This document shows positions 1 to 4,425 of a stretch of DNA of 12,790 bases, piece by piece. The first letter of the stretch is position 1, and every line of letters starts with the position of its first letter. The stretch lies in assembly GCA_027625215.1 (NCBI GenBank), contig JAQBWJ010000017.1:1-12790 (forward strand), in the 5' to 3' direction. Under the pieces are notes generated by a model. That model saw nothing but the letters and a program-made list of their open reading frames with translations, had not been told where the DNA came from and made no database searches. Made by a program: the position numbers and the translations under genes. Source of the stretch: Candidatus Poribacteria bacterium (GTDB taxonomy: Bacteria; Poribacteria; WGA-4E; GCA-2687025).

Positions 1-1
1 G

Positions 2-304
2 CGCTTCGACTATCAGTTCACGCAGCGGGTGAAAATGCTTGCCGGTTTCCAGTATCGCAAGTTGTCGAACAAGGACAACGACTACCTCAACTATCTGACG
101 GCGTTGGGCGAAGATGGGTTCGCCGACGCGCCGATCACCTACCGTCCCGATCAGCGGACGCGTATCTTTGAACTGCAAATCATCCAACAAGGTCTGTGGG
201 CTGGGTTTAACGTGGTCGTCCTTTCCGGGTTCCGAATCCGCAAGGACGTGCTGCAAAACGTCAAGAGCAACACGACCTTCGTCCGCGCTATGGTTGGGTT
301 CTAA
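2..304 (+). CDS. C-terminal end of probable outer-membrane beta-barrel protein (5' end outside window)
   Basis: The frame is open from the left edge, so only the last 100 residues are visible and the true start lies upstream. The GTG at 29 is internal to this continuous frame and is not taken as the start. The segment alternates polar and hydrophobic residues in short stretches (for example RTRIFELQII, FNVVVLSGFRI, TTFVRAMVGF) separated by charged turns, and it ends in an aromatic residue (VGF-stop). Both are typical of outer-membrane barrels, where a C-terminal Phe helps recognition by the BAM machinery. The exbB gene follows 63 bases downstream on the same strand, so the barrel could be a client or partner of the ExbB/ExbD motor; that link is inference. 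No specific family is recognisable from the fragment. A periplasmic beta-rich protein is the main alternative. Confidence 0.6.
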   Translation, partial: RFDYQFTQRVKMLAGFQYRKLSNKDNDYLNYLTALGEDGFADAPITYRPDQRTRIFELQIIQQGLWAGFNVVVLSGFRIRKDVLQNVKSNTTFVRAMVGF

Positions 305-314
305 TCGAAGATTG

Positions 315-344
315 CGGCGGCGAGTTATGAACGACTCGCCGCCG
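315..344 (+). other. Hairpin between barrel gene and exbB
   Basis: A near-perfect 11-bp stem (arms 315-325 and 334-344, core GGCGGCGAGT/ACTCGCCGCC) with an 8-base loop lies directly after the barrel stop codon. No T-run follows, so it is not a classic intrinsic terminator. It more likely acts as an mRNA 3'-end stabiliser, a partial attenuator or a Rho-linked pause within one operon. Confidence 0.5.
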
Positions 345-367
345 ATCAGCTTTGGAGGCGACGCAAA

Positions 368-1393
368 ATGCGGAAATTTCTCCCGATCCTTGGGGTGACA
401 GTAGCCCTGGCGTTGACGATGGTCGGCGTGATGGCACAAGACGAAACAATGACGACGGACACCGGAATGGTGGGCTCCGAAATGGCGGCGAGCTCATCCG
501 AGACCGGGTTCGCCGGGACAGTCCAGTCCGTCGAATCGGGCAACCCGCCCGTTCCAAACGCAACGATTCAATACACCGGCTCGGTCGACTCCGGCTCCGC
601 AACGTCGGGTCCCACTGGTGAATACCGGGTGACGGGCATCTCGCCCGGCACGTACGTCCTCAACATCAGCGCGGACGGCTACCGCTCGCGCACACAACAG
701 ACCGTCACGGTTGTGGAAGGCGTTGTCGCCCCTTACGAACCGAAAATGCGTAAGAAGGAGACGCTCGTCACCTTCGCCGCGAAGTTCGGTTGGGTCGGTC
801 TGCCGTTGCTGCTCTGCTCGGTCGGCGCGGTCACGTTCGTTCTCGAACGGATCATCGCCTACTCGCGCCTCAACAAAGGCACGCCTGAACTGCTGCAATC
901 GATCAGCGACTCCCTCAGCCAAGACAACGTGATGGAAGCGATCAACGCCTGCGAAGAACGCGGGACGCCCATCGCCAACGTCTTGAAGGCGGGACTGCTG
1001 CGTTACAGTCAAGGGCTCGTCAGCGGCGACAAGCCGTCGAAGGCGGAAATCCAAGAAACGATGTCCGAAGGCGCGACGTTGGAACTGCCCGAATACGAGC
1101 GCAACTTGACGTGGCTGTCGATGATCGCGGTGGTCTCGCCGTTGTTCGGTCTGCTGGGAACGGTGACGGGGATGATCAAATCGTTCACCGTGATCGCGCT
1201 CGAAGGCACGAACGACCCGAACGCGCTCGCCGGCGGTATCTCGGAAGCGTTGTACACGACCGCCGCCGGGCTGACCATCGCCGCGCCGACGCTCGTGTTC
1301 TACGCGGTCTTCGAGAACTTCGTGAACAACTCCACGATCCGCATCGAAGCCGCCGCGACGGACACCGTCAACGCGCTCATTGCGAACAAGTAA
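368..1393 (+). CDS. exbB: ExbB/TolQ/MotA-family proton channel with N-terminal secreted beta-sandwich domain
   Basis: This is the proton-channel subunit of an ExbB-ExbD type inner-membrane motor, 341 residues, against about 210-245 for ordinary ExbB/TolQ. Residues 1-23 form a Sec signal peptide (cut near VMA/QD). Residues 47-118 form a carboxypeptidase-regulatory-like beta-sandwich, recognisable by PVPNATIQ, GPTGEYRVTGISPGTY and SADGY. The channel part has membrane segments near 140-164, 250-272 and 290-315, with the family hallmark SPLFGLLGTVTGMIKSF at 257-273. The ATG at 368 is preceded by GGAGG at 354-358. Two exbD-type genes follow. In known relatives such N-terminal domains face the periplasm; here it may bind a partner or peptidoglycan, but its ligand is unknown. 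The family call is secure, the substrate system is not. Confidence 0.9.
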   Translation: MRKFLPILGVTVALALTMVGVMAQDETMTTDTGMVGSEMAASSSETGFAGTVQSVESGNPPVPNATIQYTGSVDSGSATSGPTGEYRVTGISPGTYVLNISADGYRSRTQQTVTVVEGVVAPYEPKMRKKETLVTFAAKFGWVGLPLLLCSVGAVTFVLERIIAYSRLNKGTPELLQSISDSLSQDNVMEAINACEERGTPIANVLKAGLLRYSQGLVSGDKPSKAEIQETMSEGATLELPEYERNLTWLSMIAVVSPLFGLLGTVTGMIKSFTVIALEGTNDPNALAGGISEALYTTAAGLTIAAPTLVFYAVFENFVNNSTIRIEAAATDTVNALIANK

Positions 1394-1422
1394 CTCCGCC
1401 GCTTTCGGTCAACACACTTCTT

Positions 1423-1459
1423 GCGCGACGCCGCCCCCTTGCATGTGGCGGCGTCGTGC
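1423..1459 (+). other. Intercistronic hairpin between exbB and first exbD
   Basis: CGACGCCGCC (1426-1435) pairs perfectly with GGCGGCGTCG (1447-1456). One G-T and two C-G/G-C pairs extend it outward to 1423/1459, and the loop has 11 bases. No T-run follows, so it is probably not a full terminator. It lies 18 bases before the exbD Shine-Dalgarno. It could trim downstream expression or protect exbB mRNA, which would fit the excess of ExbB over ExbD known in these motors. Confidence 0.55.
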
Positions 1460-1477
1460 CCTCATCATCCCATTTGT

Positions 1478-1484
1478 AAGGAGG
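1478..1484 (+). promoter_or_regulatory. Ribosome binding site fixing the first exbD start
   Basis: AAGGAGG is a full match to the anti-Shine-Dalgarno and lies 11 bases before the ATG at 1496. It selects that ATG over an in-frame GTG at 1421, whose coding stretch would run through the intercistronic hairpin and this site. Confidence 0.75.
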
Positions 1485-1495
1485 CAAGGCACCAT

Positions 1496-1939
1496 ATGAA
1501 CTTGCAGCACGGGAAAGAGGAACAGGACGTTGCCGAACGGCGGGCTCGAAGATCGCCCGATATCGACATGACGCCGATGATCGACTGCGTGTTCCTGTTG
1601 ATCATCTTCTTCATGCTGGCGACGACGTTCGCGCCGTTGCCCGGTATCCGCGTGAAACTGCCGCCGCCCGGCAAACCGACGAAAGAAAAACCCAAAGGTC
1701 TCATCATGCGCGTCCATCGACCCGAAGGCGGGACGAAAGACGGCGTTATGGTGTTGAACGAAGAGATCGTCACCTACGAATACGCCTACTCGCGGTTCAT
1801 GACATCTTCAGCGGAAGCGAAGGACATGCTCATCATTCAGGCGGAACGAGCCGTTCCCCACGAGCAGGTCGTCAAAATCATGGACTTGGCGAAACGCGCC
1901 GGTGTCGAGAAGATCGGGTTTGCGACGACGGGTCAGTAA
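1496..1939 (+). CDS. exbD: ExbD/TolR-family biopolymer transport protein (first copy)
   Basis: This 147-residue protein is the peptidoglycan-side partner of ExbB. It has a short basic cytoplasmic N-terminus, then SPDIDMTPMIDCVFLLIIFF, which carries the single membrane helix (about 27-46). The proton-carrying aspartate is D30 in PMIDC. The rest is a periplasmic domain with the usual ExbD end pattern (MLIIQAERAVPHEQVVKIM, then AKRAGVEKIGF). The start is chosen at 1496 because of the strong site at 1478-1484. It sits between exbB and a second exbD in one transcription unit. The known role of the family is to couple proton flow through ExbB to work in the periplasm or outer membrane, through TonB or another effector; no tonB is visible here. 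Confidence 0.92.
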   Translation: MNLQHGKEEQDVAERRARRSPDIDMTPMIDCVFLLIIFFMLATTFAPLPGIRVKLPPPGKPTKEKPKGLIMRVHRPEGGTKDGVMVLNEEIVTYEYAYSRFMTSSAEAKDMLIIQAERAVPHEQVVKIMDLAKRAGVEKIGFATTGQ

Positions 1940-1992
1940 CCACTTGATTCGTCAAAAAATGCCACGTTTGAAGGTGAAGGGAACGATTCCCC

Positions 1993-2412
1993 ATGAAACT
2001 CGGCAGGCCCAAGGAAAAAAAGGCTGGACCCAAGCTGGCGATGGAGCCCTTGGTGGACTGCGTGTTCCTGCTCCTGATCTTCTTCATGATCTCGAACATC
2101 CTGCGCGTGCCGCCTCCGTTCGCGGTGACGCTGCCGGAATCGAGAGCGAGATCGGAGTTCGCTCGGAAACGCTACAACGTGTTCATCGACGCGATTGGTC
2201 GCATCTCGGTGGACGACAAAATGATGCCAAATGGTGACGCGCTCGAAACGTTCCTGTTCACGAACAAGGACAAGATCGAAACGCTCATCATTCGCGCCGA
2301 CAAAGCCACCCAGCACGGATACGTCACGGACGTGATGGAACGCGCGAACCGACGCGGCATCGAAAGCATCGCCATCGCGGTCAACGAAGACGACTACAAA
2401 GGCAACATGTAG
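1993..2412 (+). CDS. exbD: ExbD/TolR-family biopolymer transport protein (second copy)
   Basis: This 139-residue ExbD-like protein is clearly diverged from its neighbour. It has a lysine-rich N-terminus, then MEPLVDCVFLLLIFFM with the conserved aspartate at D22 and one membrane helix (about 20-36). The periplasmic domain ends with TLIIRADKATQHGYVTDVME and RRGIESIAIAV, the normal ExbD fold pattern. A purine-rich stretch (AAGGTGAAGGGA) upstream of the ATG serves as ribosome binding site. The gap from the first exbD is 53 bases, and the gene is followed by a strong terminator, so it is the last gene of the operon. Two different ExbD proteins beside one ExbB suggest a mixed ExbD complex, as reported for some TonB systems; this is inference. 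Confidence 0.92.
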   Translation: MKLGRPKEKKAGPKLAMEPLVDCVFLLLIFFMISNILRVPPPFAVTLPESRARSEFARKRYNVFIDAIGRISVDDKMMPNGDALETFLFTNKDKIETLIIRADKATQHGYVTDVMERANRRGIESIAIAVNEDDYKGNM

Positions 2413-2456
2413 CGATTCGGATTGGATCAACGGCGACGCCGCGAAACACGAAAATG

Positions 2457-2511
2457 AAAAGCGGGGCGCGTGGCATGAAGTTTGATCGCTTCACCACGCG
2501 CCCCGCTTTTT
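2457..2511. terminator. Strong bidirectional intrinsic terminator
   Basis: GCGGGGCGCGTGG (2461-2473) pairs perfectly with 2494-2506. A second inner stem TGAAG/CTTCA (2476-2480 with 2489-2493) closes an 8-base loop. AAAA precedes it and TTTTT follows it, so it has a T-run in both directions. It sits between the converging exbD and SDR genes and should end both transcripts. Confidence 0.92.
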
Positions 2512-2550
2512 GTGTGCATTCTCGTTGATCGAACGCCGTCGAGAGGGGGG

Positions 2551-3351
2551 TCACTTCGCGCGAACGCGACTCCATTCGTGAAGCATCTCGTCGCGGTCGA
2601 GTTCCCGCCAAGAGAGTTCGTCGTATCGCCGCTTCGAGTCGTCATCCATCGACTTGACCCACTCCGCGCCGCTGTCCTGCGGTTCATATCCGATGAGTCG
2701 TTTCGCGTTTTCCAACTCTTGATACGCCTTCGGGTGATTTGAAATCCCGTTCACGATGGCGAACAGCACATCGGATTGAATCGACTTGTCCACCAACTGC
2801 GCCATGTCGCGGTGGGTGATCATCATATAGAGATTGCGGAAACCGCGCGGCTCGTCCGTCGGGCTGAAGCCGCCGATACGCAGACAGACCGAGGAAATGC
2901 CGTACTCGTCGGCAAAGTATCGCGCGGTCGCCTCGCCCGCCGCCTTGCTGACGGCATAGAGCGAGTCGGGGCGAACGGGCGCGTCCGCCGGGATTTTCAC
3001 CCCCGCCTGTTCCCACATGCCGGAGACGTGGTTCGTGCTCGCAAACACGACCTTTTTCACCCCCGCCTGACGCGCCGCCTCGTAGACGCAGTACGTCCCG
3101 CGAATGTTCGCGTCGAGCAGGTTCTCGAACGGCGCGGCGTTCGTTGGGATGCCCGCGAGGTGAACGATGGCGCGAGCGCCGTCACAGGCGTCCGCGACCG
3201 CCGGGATGTCGGTGATGTTGCCGACGTAGTTCTCGTCCGCTTCGTCCGTCGGGCGCAGGTCGAACGAGCGCGTGCGGTATTTGCCGCGCAGTTGTTGGCA
3301 GAGGGCGGTGCCGATGCGTCCGAGTCCGCCCGTGATTAGGATCGTGTCCAA
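2551..3351 (-). CDS. NAD-dependent SDR, uronate-dehydrogenase-like epimerase/dehydratase family
   Basis: This is a 266-residue extended short-chain dehydrogenase. Residues 3-14 carry the nucleotide-binding motif TGGLGRIG. An acidic residue after strand 2 (FDLRP, D31) favours NAD over NADP. Active-site residues are Ser/Thr in FASTNH (S105), Y132 and K136 in LYAVSK. The blocks VHLAGIPTNAAPFE, FASTNHVSG, VRPDSLYAVSK and LRIGGF resemble uronate dehydrogenase (oxidation of galacturonate or glucuronate to the aldarolactone) in order and spacing, and the length fits. The substrate is not proven; another sugar-nucleotide or sugar oxidoreductase is possible. The start is TTG at 3351, with GGGAGA nine bases upstream (complement of 3361-3366), placing the glycine motif at the usual N-terminal position. 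An in-frame extension to 3636 is unlikely because it runs through the promoter and has no fold signature. It stands alone. Confidence 0.85.
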   Translation of the reverse strand: MDTILITGGLGRIGTALCQQLRGKYRTRSFDLRPTDEADENYVGNITDIPAVADACDGARAIVHLAGIPTNAAPFENLLDANIRGTYCVYEAARQAGVKKVVFASTNHVSGMWEQAGVKIPADAPVRPDSLYAVSKAAGEATARYFADEYGISSVCLRIGGFSPTDEPRGFRNLYMMITHRDMAQLVDKSIQSDVLFAIVNGISNHPKAYQELENAKRLIGYEPQDSGAEWVKSMDDDSKRRYDELSWRELDRDEMLHEWSRVRAK

Positions 3352-3434
3352 TGTACTCGGTCTCCCGTTTCGTTGCGCCGATGCCGTTAGGTTGAAGATC
3401 GGTGGGACGCGGGGGGGGGATCGCGTCGGAGGAC

Positions 3435-3464
3435 ATTTTGGGCGCGGTCGAAATGCGTTGTCAA
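3435..3464 (-). promoter_or_regulatory. Sigma-70 type promoter for the SDR gene
   Basis: On the minus strand a perfect TTGACA -35 (3464-3459) is followed after 18 bases by CAAAAT (3440-3435, four of six matches to TATAAT). The leader to the TTG start would be about 75-80 bases and contains a run of nine C (complement of 3411-3419). Confidence 0.55.
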
Positions 3465-3534
3465 GTTGGACGCTATTGTACGGGGGAGATATCGGGGGAA
3501 GGAACGCGCCTAAAATTATGCGCGAAAAAAGGTA

Positions 3535-3564
3535 TTGACGACTGTTGAAACTCTGTCGCATACT
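3535..3564 (+). promoter_or_regulatory. Sigma-70 type promoter for the small membrane peptide
   Basis: TTGACG (3535-3540) and CATACT (3559-3564) are spaced by 18 bases. They lie about 93 bases before the ATG of the small gene. This promoter is divergent from the SDR promoter, so the roughly 300 bases from 3352 to 3656 are an intergenic control region with no other convincing gene. Confidence 0.45.
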
Positions 3565-3656
3565 CCGTGCCTGTTCGTCACTTATTTCACAAGCGGGCGC
3601 AACAAGGCGACCGTCTGAGGCTAAGAAGAAAATCAAAGAGGGGGGTGTACCTCAAC

Positions 3657-3764
3657 ATGACATTCCGAAACACGCGGAAGACGAGTCCGGTGACGTGGGT
3701 GATCGGCGTGGTGGTGATCATCGGCATTGTGGCGGCGGTGTTTGTGTCGTCCGCCATGCATTGA
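3657..3764 (+). CDS. Small single-pass membrane peptide, 35 residues, unknown function
   Basis: The peptide has a basic N-terminus (FRNTRKTSP) and then one hydrophobic helix, WVIGVVVIIGIVAAVFVSSA, and stops three residues later. Positive charges before the helix predict the N-terminus inside. The ATG at 3657 follows a G-rich ribosome binding site (GAGGGGGG ending at 3645, 11 bases away). An in-frame GTG at 3567 would give 65 residues, but it lacks such a site and sits at the predicted transcription start. The gene appears monocistronic, with its own promoter upstream and a likely terminator downstream. It is not recognisable as a known small protein. Possible roles such as modulating a membrane complex, or a toxin-like peptide, cannot be told apart from sequence. 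Confidence 0.6.
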   Translation: MTFRNTRKTSPVTWVIGVVVIIGIVAAVFVSSAMH

Positions 3765-3791
3765 TGGATTCGACAGTCAAATGTGAACCAA

Positions 3792-3844
3792 AACGCCGTT
3801 GCATGGAGGGGTAATCCGCCAGCGACGGCGTTCGCATTTCTCTT
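3792..3844 (+). terminator. Probable intrinsic terminator after the small peptide gene
   Basis: AACGCCGTTGC (3792-3802) pairs with GCGACGGCGTT (3822-3832) through 11 positions, one being G-T, around a 19-base loop. A broken T-rich tail (ATTTCTCTT) follows, so efficiency may be moderate. It separates the small gene from the flagellar operon promoter that begins ten bases later. Confidence 0.5.
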
Positions 3845-3853
3845 GCCTCTCAT

Positions 3854-3882
3854 TTGATGTGCCCCGCCCGATCTGCTAAAAT
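3854..3882 (+). promoter_or_regulatory. Sigma-70 type promoter for the fliJ-motB block
   Basis: TTGATG (3854-3859), a 17-base spacer and TAAAAT (3877-3882) give four of six and five of six matches. The predicted start is near 3889, about 60 bases before fliJ. No convincing sigma-28 (TAAA-N15-GCCGATAA) or sigma-54 (TGGCAC-N5-TTGC) site is seen here, which suggests housekeeping control of this flagellar block. Confidence 0.5.
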
Positions 3883-3948
3883 CCTCACCGTACGTTAAAC
3901 CTCCACGCCGAACGTTCCGATAGATAACCCGAGAGCCGAATCAACACC

Positions 3949-4425
3949 ATGCTTCACGAACTGGTACGAACGCTCCGACGACGCGACCGGATGCAGCGTG
4001 TGCGGAAACTCCAAGAGGAGACGGCTCAACAGGCGTTGGCGGTCACGCTCAAAGAAGAGGACGACCACAAGCGCGAACGCAACGCGTTTGACGACGCCCA
4101 GTCTCGCGCGCATTCGACCATGCTCGATGACATCGGGAACGGCGTACGCAGCGAGTCTCTCATCCCCTACGTCAACCGGATCGACGCGATGAAAGCGATG
4201 GTCCGCGAAAAGGATGTCGAGATCGAGGCGATGCAACCCCGCATTCAAGAGGGTCGGGAGGAAGTGATCCTCCGGTATCGCGCGCGGCGAGCGATGGAAA
4301 TTCTCACGAACAAGGCACGCGAGAACGTGCTCCGCGAAGAGTTGCGGGACGAACAACGCAATCTGGACGATCAAACGTCCCAACGCTTCGCCGAACGCCA
4401 CGCTAACCGCAATGAAGAACGATAG
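3949..4425 (+). CDS. fliJ: Flagellar export protein FliJ-like coiled coil
   Basis: This 158-residue protein (FliJ is usually near 147) is almost wholly charged alpha helix with heptad-like spacing, consistent with the two-helix coiled coil of FliJ. FliJ acts at the cytoplasmic side of the flagellar type III exporter as the central stalk of the FliI ATPase and escorts chaperones. The N-terminal MQRVRKLQEETAQQALAV block and the C-terminal AMEILTNKARENVLREEL/RDEQRNLDDQ block match the FliJ pattern in placement. Low-complexity helical sequence makes family assignment less certain alone, but the gene order (MotE-like gene, then motA, motB, fliM, fliN, fliO) supports it strongly. The ribosome binding site is weak. 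Its TAG stop is followed immediately by the next ATG, so the two are translationally coupled. fliI, its usual upstream neighbour, is not present. Confidence 0.75.
   Translation: MLHELVRTLRRRDRMQRVRKLQEETAQQALAVTLKEEDDHKRERNAFDDAQSRAHSTMLDDIGNGVRSESLIPYVNRIDAMKAMVREKDVEIEAMQPRIQEGREEVILRYRARRAMEILTNKARENVLREELRDEQRNLDDQTSQRFAERHANRNEER

Noticed and set aside
3352..3636. N-terminal extension of the dehydrogenase to an upstream ATG
   Set aside because: It would place 95 residues without a fold signature before the Rossmann motif and would run through the TTGACA promoter and the C tract. TTG at 3351 has a proper ribosome site.
3845..3948. Sigma-54 or sigma-28 promoter before the flagellar block
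   Set aside because: No GG-N10-GC arrangement or GCCGATAA-type -10 was found by eye. A TTGATG-N17-TAAAAT pair explains the region better.
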